A stretch of 64,000 nucleotides of DNA from Planctomycetaceae bacterium (lineage in GTDB: Bacteria > Planctomycetota > Planctomycetia > Pirellulales > Pirellulaceae). The DNA is taken from contig JAJTFC010000005.1 in assembly GCA_021298315.1 (NCBI GenBank), positions 17,435 to 81,434 on the forward strand, given 5' to 3'. Of this stretch, positions 24,787 through 33,626 are shown one piece after another (position 1 is the stretch's first letter; each line of letters begins with the position of its first letter). A program made the position numbers and the translations under genes. Under the pieces are notes generated by a model. It ran no database searches. It saw only the letters and a program-made list of their open reading frames with translations, and had not been told where the DNA came from.

Positions 24787-27700
24787 ATGAGCATCGGCTT
24801 TTATTCGCGTTGTGCGATTGCGATTTGTGTCTTTCTTGTGCAGATTCATTTGCCATCTGCCAACGCCCAGCCGCAATCGCAATCCGTTGATTTGCCCAGA
24901 AAGCCCTTGTTGCATCTGGACGCTGAGCATTTAGCAAGGGTGCTTGGGCAAAGCCAGCCGGGCCAGCAGCCGGTTGTCTTTTGGCCAGATGCTCAGAGCC
25001 CTTTGCTGCGGTTTGTTTCCGATGGGCCTGAGCAAGCACCTAGACTCGTTGTTGGCAAGGGTTGGTCAACGGTTCGATTCGACGGAATCGACGATGCGCT
25101 TCGTCTGCTTTCGCCTGGGGCTAGCTTGGGTTCGGCGAGTCTTTGGATGGTGCTTGCTCCCCATCAAAACCCAGGCGACTTTCGCGGTTTTCTGGCCACC
25201 AACGCACCGGCTCAGCGCGACTATGTCTCGGGGTTCAATATCGACATGGGGCCTGGTCCGAGTTTGCGATGGGAGACGATCAACATCGAGGGCCGTGGCT
25301 TTTCAGGCATGCAGAATCTTAATCCTAACGCGGTGCGATTCGGAACCTTGCAGATCCTCGAAGTCCGTTTGGATAAAGAACAAAAACAGATCGCTTTATA
25401 TGTAAATGGCAAGCAGACGGGCCAACGTCCCTGGACCGCCGAACCCATCGCGCTGGACCAGTGGACACTCGGTGCCCGTTTCTATACCAACGGACCTGGG
25501 GATCAGCAGGTCCGAGGTCATGCAGCTTGTGACATCGCCGAATTGATCGTTTTCGAAGGTGTTCTATCAGGCGAACAATCGCAGGAGTTGCATAAGCGAT
25601 TGGAGGCCAAACACCGCATGCTTGCAGAGGTTTTGCCCGATCAAATCAAAAGCAGTACCGATTCCGATGCACTTGTCAAAATCGGCAATCCCCCCGAGGT
25701 TCAGATGCTCCAAAGCGGATTCGATGTGCATCGTATCCCGCTGGAAATGACCAATGTCAACAACGTTTTGTATCGGCACGATGGTGTGCTGGTTACCCTC
25801 GGTTACAACGGCGATGTTCATCTGCTAAGGGATACAAACGCAGATGGTTTGGAGGATCAAGCCAAGATCTTTTATAAGAACCAAGGTTCTCTTCGTGGGC
25901 CGATAGGAATGGTGCTTACGAAACCCGAAGATCCTCGCGGATTCGGTGTCTTTGTTTCGAGCAAGGGTAAGGTTTCCTTGCTGTTGGATAAAGACAACGA
26001 TGACCTTTGCGACGAAGAGATCGTCGTAGCCAACGGTTGGGAAGAGATCACTCAGAATGTCGACGCAGTCGGATTGGCCATGGCGCCCGATGGATCCCTC
26101 TACTTTGGGCTTGGAGCTGCCAACTATGCCAACGCTTATCTTGTGGACGATAAGGGGTCCAGTAAGTTTGATATCGAGAGTGATCGCGGAACGATTCAGA
26201 AGGTCTCCTCGGATTTCTCGAAAAGGGAGACGGTCTGTACGGGTGTTCGATTTCCTATCGGTATTGCCTTTGGTCCAGAGGGCGAGTTGTTTTGTACCGA
26301 TCAAGAAGGTGCAACGTGGCTTGCCAATGGCAATCCCTTTGACGAGCTCTTGCATATTCAAGTTGGCAAGCATTACGGGTTTCCGCCGAGGCATCCTAAG
26401 TTCAATCCGAGCGTGATCGATCAACCGTCGCTATTTGATTACGGTCCGCAGCATCAATCGACTTGCGGTCTGTTCTTTAATCCAATTGGAGATACCGATT
26501 CTGCAGATCTCAAATTGCGTTTCGGCCCCAAGGCCTGGGGAGGCAATGCCCTGGTTGCAGGCGAGTCACGGGGGAAAATATGGAGAACCCAACTCGTTAA
26601 ATCGAATGCGGGCTATGTCGCTCAATCCCAACTGATCGCTTGTTTGCAAAAACTCACAGTCGATACCTGCGTCTCTCCTACAGGGGAGTTGGTCGTGGCT
26701 TGCCACAGCGGCCCGCCCGATTGGGGTACAGGCCCAGTAGGTATCGGTAGTCTTTACAAAGTCAGAGCCCTGGTTGCCAGCACGCCACGTCCAGTTCAGG
26801 CATGGCGGAGCTCTCCTAGCGAATTGACTATTGCATTTGATCAACCGCTTGATTCGACTCGCTGGACGGATTTGGCAAAAAGGATTCGCATCGAAACTGG
26901 GACATTTGTCAGGGCTGGGGATCGCTACGAAAATCTAATTCCACCCTACGCGGTGGTTCAATCTCAAATGCTTGCGCCACGCAAGTTACTGCCGGTCACG
27001 AGCATTGGACTGAGTCCAGACTTAAGGACATTGACGGTAGGTTTTCCTCAAGTACCCGCGCTACAACATGTAGCTGTGACACTTCCCTCGACTGCCGATC
27101 CGAGCGCAATCGATGCATCGATGGGAAGTCAAACCAGTCGGATTCTGCAAGTCCAGGAAACCGAAATCGATGCTGCACCTTACGGAGTCTTGGCTCAGTG
27201 GACTTCCCAAGGTTCGCAAGGGCCCAGTTGGACTGGCTGGTTACCTCATATCGATTTACAGGTGGCCAAGTCATTGACCCTTGGGAGTGCCCAGCACGAC
27301 CGGTTGTGGGAGTTGATGCATGAACCAGGAAAGCTATCGCTCAGTACTCAACTGGATTTGCGAGGGATCTACAGACCCAAGATCCAGCCTGGGGCGAAGA
27401 TCGATTACCAGTGGCCAGAGGAAATCGTGACGGTGCAACTTTCGGCAAACGCACTCCAGGTAAACCGAGAATTCAAGCTGAGTGTTGTTGGCAAACAGGA
27501 GTCGTCCAAAGAGGGCTATACGTTAGAGTTTGCTAGTGTGGAAGGAACCGGTCCTGTGACTCCCTTGAGCTTGATTCTCGAGAAACAGCGCGGTGAGATA
27601 GACTTGGTGATTTCTGTTTCGACGCAAGAGCTTGCTCACCAGTGCGCCTTGCCTGTGAATCGATTTTGGATGCCCTGGGTTACTGAGCAACCAAAGACGA

Positions 27701-28950
27701 CAGACGATGCGATGGAGCTTGCCAAAGTCCCTGAGCTCGATGGTGGCAACTGGGGAAATGGTCGTCGGTTGTTTTTGAGCGAGTCGGTGGGATGTTCCAA
27801 GTGCCATACCGAGCCCGGGTCGGGAATCGAACCGAAGCTTGGGCCGGATCTCTCCAACATGCCATCGCGCGATTATGCATCGAATCTTCGGGATATCTTG
27901 CAACCGAGTCATGCGATCAATCCGGAGTTTATAGGCCATCAGGTACGGCTCTCGGATGGAACGGTGCTCACAGGCGTATTGAGAGAGCAGGGGGGTAAGT
28001 TGATTTTGGGGGATGCACAAGGTCGTATGCAGGAGATCGTGCGAAGCGATATCGAGCAGATGGTTGCGTCGAAGTTGTCCGTCATGCCTACGGGCTTGAT
28101 CGATAAGTTAGACCAGACGCAGGTTCGCGATCTGATGACTTATTTGATGAAGCTGCCACCGTCGATGCCACTGTCGGGGCCGATTGCAGCTCCGAGCTTG
28201 AGGACTGCAGCAGAAGTTGCCCAGGTGCTCGAGGGGAGCAAGCCGCTGGCTGGTGATCTACGTCGGCTGAAAGTGGTTTTGATTGCTGGTCCGAAGGATC
28301 ATGGTCCTGCCGAGCACGACTATCCAGCGTGGCTTATGCAATGGGGGCAATTGCTCACGGCAGCCCCTGAGTTGGATGTCCAGGTCGGTTGGGAGTTTCC
28401 TACCCAAGAACAGATTGCCGATGCGGACGTCCTGATCTTCTTTCAGAAAGGGAGTTGGGATCAAGCAAGAGCTGCAGCCATGGACGCATTTTTTGCTCGT
28501 GGGGGTGGTGCGATCTATCTGCATTGGGCCGTCAATGGCTCAGACCGCGTCGAGGATTTTTCCAAACGGATAGGACTGGCTTCATGGGGAGGTAAGATCC
28601 AGTTTCGCCATGGCCCGTTGGAGCTTCAGATCACCAACCGGAACCATCCGATCATGCGCAATGTGCCAACGTTGGATTTGCTCGATGAGAGTTATTGGAA
28701 GCTGACGGGGGATGTCAGTCGGATTGGATTGCTGGCGACCAGTCAAGAGGACGGTCAGCCGACGCCGCAGATCTGGACGTATGAGCCCAATGGTGGGCGG
28801 GTTTTTGTGAGTATCCCGGGTCATTACAGTTGGACATTTGACGATCCAATCTTCCGAATCGTCCTGCTTCGAGCCATCGCTTGGGTGGCCAAAGAGCCGA
28901 TCGATCGATTCAATGAGCTGGTTCCACTCGGAGCAAGGATGAAACGTTAG
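24787..28950 (+). CDS. Large LamG / PVC-type propeller / cytochrome c / ThuA protein
   Basis: A 1387-residue exported protein from the ATG at 24787 with a signal peptide (about 1-28, ending SANAQ). In order: a LamG/concanavalin-like domain (about 40-215, LLHLDAEHLARVLGQ to GVLSGEQSQELHKRL); a PVC-type membrane-bound dehydrogenase or haem-binding beta-propeller domain (about 235-650, with RHDGVLVTLGYNGDVHLLRD and CTGVRFPIGIAFGPEGELFC); a beta-rich connector; a cytochrome c domain with the haem motif CSKCH near residue 1003 and the downstream SDGTVLTGVLREQGG element; and a C-terminal ThuA-like domain (about 1155-1370, VVLIAGPKDHGPAEHDYPAW and WTYEPNGGRVFVSIPGHYSW). These domains are more often found in separate planctomycete proteins. 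It probably acts in periplasmic sugar oxidation with electron transfer, by inference. The long upstream extension to 24547 overlaps the divergent gene and is rejected. Confidence 0.85.
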   Translation: MSIGFYSRCAIAICVFLVQIHLPSANAQPQSQSVDLPRKPLLHLDAEHLARVLGQSQPGQQPVVFWPDAQSPLLRFVSDGPEQAPRLVVGKGWSTVRFDGIDDALRLLSPGASLGSASLWMVLAPHQNPGDFRGFLATNAPAQRDYVSGFNIDMGPGPSLRWETINIEGRGFSGMQNLNPNAVRFGTLQILEVRLDKEQKQIALYVNGKQTGQRPWTAEPIALDQWTLGARFYTNGPGDQQVRGHAACDIAELIVFEGVLSGEQSQELHKRLEAKHRMLAEVLPDQIKSSTDSDALVKIGNPPEVQMLQSGFDVHRIPLEMTNVNNVLYRHDGVLVTLGYNGDVHLLRDTNADGLEDQAKIFYKNQGSLRGPIGMVLTKPEDPRGFGVFVSSKGKVSLLLDKDNDDLCDEEIVVANGWEEITQNVDAVGLAMAPDGSLYFGLGAANYANAYLVDDKGSSKFDIESDRGTIQKVSSDFSKRETVCTGVRFPIGIAFGPEGELFCTDQEGATWLANGNPFDELLHIQVGKHYGFPPRHPKFNPSVIDQPSLFDYGPQHQSTCGLFFNPIGDTDSADLKLRFGPKAWGGNALVAGESRGKIWRTQLVKSNAGYVAQSQLIACLQKLTVDTCVSPTGELVVACHSGPPDWGTGPVGIGSLYKVRALVASTPRPVQAWRSSPSELTIAFDQPLDSTRWTDLAKRIRIETGTFVRAGDRYENLIPPYAVVQSQMLAPRKLLPVTSIGLSPDLRTLTVGFPQVPALQHVAVTLPSTADPSAIDASMGSQTSRILQVQETEIDAAPYGVLAQWTSQGSQGPSWTGWLPHIDLQVAKSLTLGSAQHDRLWELMHEPGKLSLSTQLDLRGIYRPKIQPGAKIDYQWPEEIVTVQLSANALQVNREFKLSVVGKQESSKEGYTLEFASVEGTGPVTPLSLILEKQRGEIDLVISVSTQELAHQCALPVNRFWMPWVTEQPKTTDDAMELAKVPELDGGNWGNGRRLFLSESVGCSKCHTEPGSGIEPKLGPDLSNMPSRDYASNLRDILQPSHAINPEFIGHQVRLSDGTVLTGVLREQGGKLILGDAQGRMQEIVRSDIEQMVASKLSVMPTGLIDKLDQTQVRDLMTYLMKLPPSMPLSGPIAAPSLRTAAEVAQVLEGSKPLAGDLRRLKVVLIAGPKDHGPAEHDYPAWLMQWGQLLTAAPELDVQVGWEFPTQEQIADADVLIFFQKGSWDQARAAAMDAFFARGGGAIYLHWAVNGSDRVEDFSKRIGLASWGGKIQFRHGPLELQITNRNHPIMRNVPTLDLLDESYWKLTGDVSRIGLLATSQEDGQPTPQIWTYEPNGGRVFVSIPGHYSWTFDDPIFRIVLLRAIAWVAKEPIDRFNELVPLGARMKR

Positions 28951-29275
28951 GCGTAGGCCCAGTAACCCGACGTGTCAACGAGGGAGCGCTTAAGTGATCC
29001 TCATGCGTAGCCATCGGCCGTGTACTATCGCTGCCACCCTTACGGTTCGGGTTACTAGCCACCGGGCCGTAGGCCCAGTAACCCGACGTGCCAACGACGG
29101 GGCGCTTGAGTGATCCTCATGAAAGGCCATCGGCCGTGTACTGACGCTGCCTCCCTTACGGTTCGGGTTACTAGCCACCGGGCCACAGGCCCAGTAACCC
29201 GACGTGTCAACGAGGGAGCGCTTGAGTGATCGTCATGCGAAGCCATCGGTCGTGTACTGACGCTGCCTCCCTTAC
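28951..29275. repeat. 116-bp tandem repeat, about 2.8 copies
   Basis: The phrase AGTAACCCGACGTG recurs at 28961, 29077 and 29193, an exact 116-base period, with about 90% identity between units by eye. Each complete unit contains GTAACCCGA (e.g. 28962-28970) and its inverse TCGGGTTAC (29047-29055), plus inner GAGGGAG/CTCCCT complements, so each could fold as a long hairpin. Unit junctions carry GGGCC-3-GGCCC cores (29064-29076 and 29180-29192). The third copy is cut off beside the YciI gene. This fills the 339-base gap. No CRISPR-like spacing or cas genes are present. Confidence 0.92.
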
Positions 29276-29289
29276 CGGTCTGTGGAAGT

Positions 29290-29583
29290 TCAGACTTTCA
29301 CTTGGGCTGTTTTTCCGATGACTGTCATCCACTTGCGCACTTGCCAAGAACGCACCAGCCCGTGGCGAACGTAAGGATCGCGGCTGACGAACTCATCGAT
29401 CCGCTTGGGATCCTCGACCTTAAAGAGCAAGATGGCTCGATCGACTGGATCGGCCAATGCTCCACCGAGCTCCAATTCACCTCGGTCGGCAAACTCTTGG
29501 GCTAGCTGTAAGTGTTCTTGTCTGTAAGGTTGCCGACGCTCGACGTACTGGTCGACAACCTCATAGATAAGTAAATAATGCAT
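29290..29583 (-). CDS. YciI-like protein
   Basis: A 97-residue YCII-domain protein with the ferredoxin-like alpha/beta fold. It begins MHYLLIYEVVDQYVERRQPY and has EHLQLAQEFADRGELELGGAL (with the conserved His region), LLFKVEDPKRIDEFVSRDPY (conserved Asp-Pro-Tyr) and VRHGLVRSWQVRKW. Family members are small dimers with a putative His/Asp active site and no settled reaction. It lies 13 bases after the M16 protease gene and is probably co-transcribed with it. The 3' side abuts the tandem repeat. Confidence 0.88.
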   Translation of the reverse strand: MHYLLIYEVVDQYVERRQPYRQEHLQLAQEFADRGELELGGALADPVDRAILLFKVEDPKRIDEFVSRDPYVRHGLVRSWQVRKWMTVIGKTAQVKV

Positions 29584-29596
29584 CGAGCAATCCTAG

Positions 29597-32416
29597 TTAC
29601 TTCTTGAAGTCACCGGCTCGAATGATCACAAGCTTCTTCGGGTCGATGTACTTCTTGAAGGCTTTTTGCACATCGGCTGCCGTTAGATTCTCGATCTGTT
29701 TTTCTTCCTGAGCAACGTAGGCCATCGAGCGTCCAAGATCGAGGTTCGATGCCAACTGACCTGCGATGGCACCGTCGGAGGCACGTCCAATCTTACGAGC
29801 CTCCAAATAGGCCTTCTTGGCATCTGCGATTTCCGCATCGGTGGGGCCCAATTCGATGAAGCGATTGAGTTCCTCCATCGCTGCCTTTTCCACCGCATCG
29901 ATGTTCTCTGGATTGGTGATGGCATTGATCGTAAAGCGAGCATCGTCACCGCGCGAAGGAATTGAAATCGCAGAGGTAACACCGTAAGAAAGGCCTTCTT
30001 TTTGACGGATTCGATCCCCGAGTCGACTCGATAATGTACCGCCTCCGAGAATGAAGTTGCCGATCTCCAAGGGGATATCGTCCTGCGAATCTTCGTTCAT
30101 AGAGAAGGATAATCCGGTCAAGAAAACCGCGTTTGCCTTGTCGGGCGTGAGGATGTCTCCCTTGCTACCCTCAAGCCCCTTCTTGGCCTGCCGTTCGACT
30201 CGCTCGAACTTCGTCGAAGTTTCCCAATCCTTCAAAGCTTCCTTGATTTCCTTCAAGGCGACTTCGGGTTCGAAATCCCCAACGATGGCCACTTCTCCGA
30301 CCTTTGCTGAGAGCTGATCTTTATAGACAGAAACGATTCGATCGAGCGAAAGGGACTTCATCTCTTCGATGGTTTCATCGACGGTTCTAGCATAGCGGAC
30401 ATCCCCTTTTTCGTAGTCGCTCAGAGCTCTCGAAAGCTCTGTATTGGCGAGCATCGCCGGATCGGTGGTCATCTGTGACATCATGGCGATCGACTGTGAC
30501 CGAAGTTGCTCGAACTCTTCTTGGCTGAACGCGGGATTGCGAAGCACCTCGGCCATCATTTTGATTCCGTCGGCGATTGATTCCTTTTTGGCTTCTAAGC
30601 TGAAAGAGAGCGAACCGGCACTGCCACCGCCACCGCCTCGTCCACCTCGACCACCGCCACGGCGTCCGCCACCCATTCCGCCGCCTGCACCTAATCGGAC
30701 CCCGAGGTCATCGAGTTTTTGACGAAGCGCTTGGCGATCGTAGTTCTTGGTGCCTGCCATGAGCATCGTAGGTAGCATGCTCGCTGCTGCGGAGAGATTC
30801 GAAAGCGAATCCTCGTTCCCATAGCGAAGTGTCAGGGTCATATTGACCGTATCGCCTCGATTCTTCTTTTGAAGCATCGCAACTTTGATCCCGTCGACAT
30901 CGACGACTTGCGTTCGCTTGTCGATGTTCTCGGGGGTCGGATCGAACTCTTCGCCCGAGGCGATGGCTGCTCCACCTTTGTAGTCCTTGACCATCTCGGC
31001 GATCGATTCGACGGCTGGAACGCTCAAGCGTTGCGGTTGATCCACAGGGATGAATCGACCGATCGTTCGATTGTGGGTTTTGAAGTAGGTATTGGCGACG
31101 CGGTTGACTTCCTCGGGAGTTACCGCAGCGATGCGATCGCGCTGCAGGAACCACAAACGCCAATCGCCAAGAGCCGAAGAGGAGCTGAGGGTTTGCATCA
31201 TCGATGCTGCATTATTGATGGCGTTCTCGTAACCTCTCTTGGCGCGAACCTTAGCACGATCGACTTCCTCGGCGGTGAAGGTCGTCGAGTCCATCTTTTC
31301 GACGATATCCAGCAAAATCTTCTCGGTCTCTTCGAGTTTGCCTTCGGCCGGTTGGGCCGAGAACATGAACAAGCCGGGGTCATGGGAACTGTCGGCAAAA
31401 GAGCTGGCGCTGGTTGCGATTCCCGATTCGACGAGATTCTTATCGAGCCTCCCGATCTTATCCTCCGAAAGGATGCTGGCCAAGATCGATAGGGGGGCCC
31501 AATCGGGGTGCGAAGCTGCTGGCATGTGATAAGCGGCCATGATCGAACCGATCTTGCCAACGCGACGCAAGATCACCGTGCGTTCGCCGTCTTGGGCAGG
31601 CTCTTCAGTGTACGTTGCATTGAGCTTTCGATCGGGTTTAGGAATCGAGCCCAAATATTTGGTCGCCAATTCAAGAGCTTTAGCAACCTCGAACTTGCCA
31701 GTGACGATCAGCACGACATTGTCGGGTTGATAGAACCGACGATAAAAGTCTTGCAAATTCTCGATCGGTACTCGCTCGATGTCTGAGCGGTTTCCGATCG
31801 TCGACTTGCCATAGTTGTGCCATTCATAAGCAACGGCTTGGACACGCTGGGCAAGCACTCGCTGAGGACTGTTCTCGCCATTTTCAAATTCGTTGCGAAC
31901 GACGGTAAACTCGGACATCAAGTCTTCTCGCTTGATGAAACTGTTGACGAGTCGATCGCACTCAAGATGGATTGCAAAATCGAGATTCTCTTCGGTTGCA
32001 GGGAGGGTCTCGAAGTAGTTGGTTCGGTCGACGTTGGTCGTGCCGTTGAAGTTAGCGCCATGGTCTCTCAGCGCTTTGGGTACATCAGGGAATGTTGGAG
32101 TTCCCTTGAAGACAAGGTGTTCCAGGAGGTGGGCCATGCCGGCCTCTCCGTAGCCTTCATGCCGCGAACCTACCAAGACGGTCATGTTGACACTGATCGT
32201 CGGACGCGAAGCATCGGGGAACAGCAGCAGGCGAGCCCCATTGTCGAATCGAAACTCGCTGACCCCTTCGACCGTGGTCACGAGCGTCGGCGGAGCGGCC
32301 ATGGCAGATTGATAGCCGACAACGCCGCTTGAAACCAAGCCTAACGAAACGATCGAGACTGGCAAAGAGCCGGTAAGCAAACCCATAAGAAACATCGAAG
32401 TCAGACGCATCCGCAT
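29597..32416 (-). CDS. M16 family zinc peptidase, two-half exported protein
   Basis: A 939-residue insulinase-type (M16) protease with a signal peptide (about 1-40). The first half has the inverted zinc motif HLLEH (His96, Glu99, His100) in GMAHLLEHLVFKGTPTFPD and further M16 elements (VVRNEFENGENSP, FYQPDNVVLIVTGKF). The second half, after about residue 600, resembles M16 C-terminal domains and lacks the zinc motif (LDDLGVRLGAG, ILGGGTLSSRLGDRIRQKEG), as in pitrilysin-type proteins. Between the halves is a Gly/Arg-rich stretch (about 575-600) of repeated RGGG and GGG, unusual for a periplasmic peptidase. Likely function is degradation of peptides outside the cytoplasmic membrane. It heads a two-gene unit with the YciI-like gene. 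Confidence 0.93.
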   Translation of the reverse strand: MRMRLTSMFLMGLLTGSLPVSIVSLGLVSSGVVGYQSAMAAPPTLVTTVEGVSEFRFDNGARLLLFPDASRPTISVNMTVLVGSRHEGYGEAGMAHLLEHLVFKGTPTFPDVPKALRDHGANFNGTTNVDRTNYFETLPATEENLDFAIHLECDRLVNSFIKREDLMSEFTVVRNEFENGENSPQRVLAQRVQAVAYEWHNYGKSTIGNRSDIERVPIENLQDFYRRFYQPDNVVLIVTGKFEVAKALELATKYLGSIPKPDRKLNATYTEEPAQDGERTVILRRVGKIGSIMAAYHMPAASHPDWAPLSILASILSEDKIGRLDKNLVESGIATSASSFADSSHDPGLFMFSAQPAEGKLEETEKILLDIVEKMDSTTFTAEEVDRAKVRAKRGYENAINNAASMMQTLSSSSALGDWRLWFLQRDRIAAVTPEEVNRVANTYFKTHNRTIGRFIPVDQPQRLSVPAVESIAEMVKDYKGGAAIASGEEFDPTPENIDKRTQVVDVDGIKVAMLQKKNRGDTVNMTLTLRYGNEDSLSNLSAAASMLPTMLMAGTKNYDRQALRQKLDDLGVRLGAGGGMGGGRRGGGRGGRGGGGGSAGSLSFSLEAKKESIADGIKMMAEVLRNPAFSQEEFEQLRSQSIAMMSQMTTDPAMLANTELSRALSDYEKGDVRYARTVDETIEEMKSLSLDRIVSVYKDQLSAKVGEVAIVGDFEPEVALKEIKEALKDWETSTKFERVERQAKKGLEGSKGDILTPDKANAVFLTGLSFSMNEDSQDDIPLEIGNFILGGGTLSSRLGDRIRQKEGLSYGVTSAISIPSRGDDARFTINAITNPENIDAVEKAAMEELNRFIELGPTDAEIADAKKAYLEARKIGRASDGAIAGQLASNLDLGRSMAYVAQEEKQIENLTAADVQKAFKKYIDPKKLVIIRAGDFKK

Positions 32417-32472
32417 GAGGGTGTCCTTATCAATAAAAGTGGCAATTCAGAAAATATAGTGGCTAAAACTAT

Positions 32473-32575
32473 TCGTACTCGTAATCGTACTCGTAATCCT
32501 ACGATAGGAACGGCACAGTGCAATAGAGTTGAATCCCTTCGAGCACGAGCACCGTTTCACTGAGCACGAGTACGA
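32473..32575 (+). repeat. Dispersed GTACTC-type element, copy D
   Basis: Left array TTCGTACTCGTAATCGTACT (from 32472), about 45 bases of unique sequence, then CCTTCGAGCACGAGCACCGT and TTTCACTGAGCACGAGTACG. The right part matches copy C (CTTCGAGTACGAGTACC, then TTTCATTGAG) with C/T changes, which shows common origin. It lies between the GNAT gene and the M16 gene, both on the minus strand, and fills most of the 208-base gap. Confidence 0.65.
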
Positions 32576-32624
32576 ACACCAAGCAGCCTGACAGTCCCCA
32601 AAAAATCCCTGGAGGTTCAAAAAA

Positions 32625-33611
32625 TTAAGTTGAAGAATCTAGGTTCGATGGCTGCAAGGTTTTCGTGGAAGCCACCCACGCGTGGAAGGAAATCGTAGCC
32701 TGAAATCCCCATTTTTGATATACGCTCATGGCCAGTTCGTTACGACAATCGACCGCTAGGGCCACCTTGGAACATTTCTGGGCCGACATCCATTCGACCG
32801 CAAATCGCATGATTCCAAAGCTGTAACCTTTGCCCCGAAATTCTGGGGCAAGCCCCAGATAGCTGATCTCCCCGATGGGGTAGTTGTGCCGGGCTAGAAT
32901 CAGGCATCCGGCTGGCTCCCCATCGCATCGTATCACAAACCATCCGTTGACTCCCGGCGTCCGGTTTGCTTCATAGCCTTCGAGAGCCTTGCGAGTCGAG
33001 CGTATCGCGGCAAGCTCAGGGACATCGAGCGACTGCTGATAGGTTCGTTCAAGTAGATTGATCCACGTCTCGGACGAGATGCTCTCGAAGGGCTCGATTT
33101 GAACTCGATCGTCGAAACTGCTTCGCTGCACGGATCGATTGAAAGGGTAATCCATTTCCATGCGAACCAGTTTGGTCAGATAGGACATTCCCGCTTGATT
33201 AAAGTACGCATTCGATTCATTGAGCGAGTCGGCTTGTTCGGGCTGGATTTGCACAAGTGCTTGATAGAGTTCGGCATCTTTTCTGAAGGATTCTACAATT
33301 AAGTTTTCCAGGCAGATCGCTTTTAGGTTACCACCATGGGAATAGAAAGGAGTTTCGAGTTGGTTGCTAAGGTTCGAAACCAGACGCTCTGTGACTGAGC
33401 CGTGGATGGCCAATGCTCCTGCAGCCAATACACAATATCCTGCAACGGCCTGGTGGGCTGAGCGAACCTGCACCGCGATGACGGGACTTTGAGAGCCCGT
33501 TTCGCTTGCTACACGTTGGATCCAATTCCATTCTTGGTTGGCTCGCGAAAACGAAAGGACTTGCGAATACCATTCCCACCATCGCACAAGCTTTGGACTG
33601 ATCCGTGTCAT
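32625..33611 (-). CDS. GNAT family N-acetyltransferase
   Basis: A 328-residue protein whose C-terminal part has the GNAT acetyl-CoA-binding region: GEPAGCLILARHNY, IGEISYLGLAPEFRGKGYSF (motif A, about 253-273), then VALAVDCRNELAMSVYQKWGFQ near the end, the common terminal motif. The N-terminal half (about 1-150) is less conserved and may form a second, degenerate GNAT fold. The acceptor is unknown. The gene begins 15 bases after the DUF1501 gene on the same strand, so it may be the third member of that unit, but the link may be only transcriptional. Confidence 0.85.
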   Translation of the reverse strand: MTRISPKLVRWWEWYSQVLSFSRANQEWNWIQRVASETGSQSPVIAVQVRSAHQAVAGYCVLAAGALAIHGSVTERLVSNLSNQLETPFYSHGGNLKAICLENLIVESFRKDAELYQALVQIQPEQADSLNESNAYFNQAGMSYLTKLVRMEMDYPFNRSVQRSSFDDRVQIEPFESISSETWINLLERTYQQSLDVPELAAIRSTRKALEGYEANRTPGVNGWFVIRCDGEPAGCLILARHNYPIGEISYLGLAPEFRGKGYSFGIMRFAVEWMSAQKCSKVALAVDCRNELAMSVYQKWGFQATISFHAWVASTKTLQPSNLDSST

Positions 33612-33626
33612 CGTTGGTTAAGCCGA

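Noticed and set aside
28951..29275. Tandem repeat as a possible CRISPR array
   Set aside because: The unit is 116 bases with no alternation of short repeats and unique spacers, and there are no cas genes.
31817..32332. 171-codon plus-strand frame antisense to the M16 gene
   Set aside because: It is fully opposite a peptidase with an intact zinc motif; nothing resembles a known domain.
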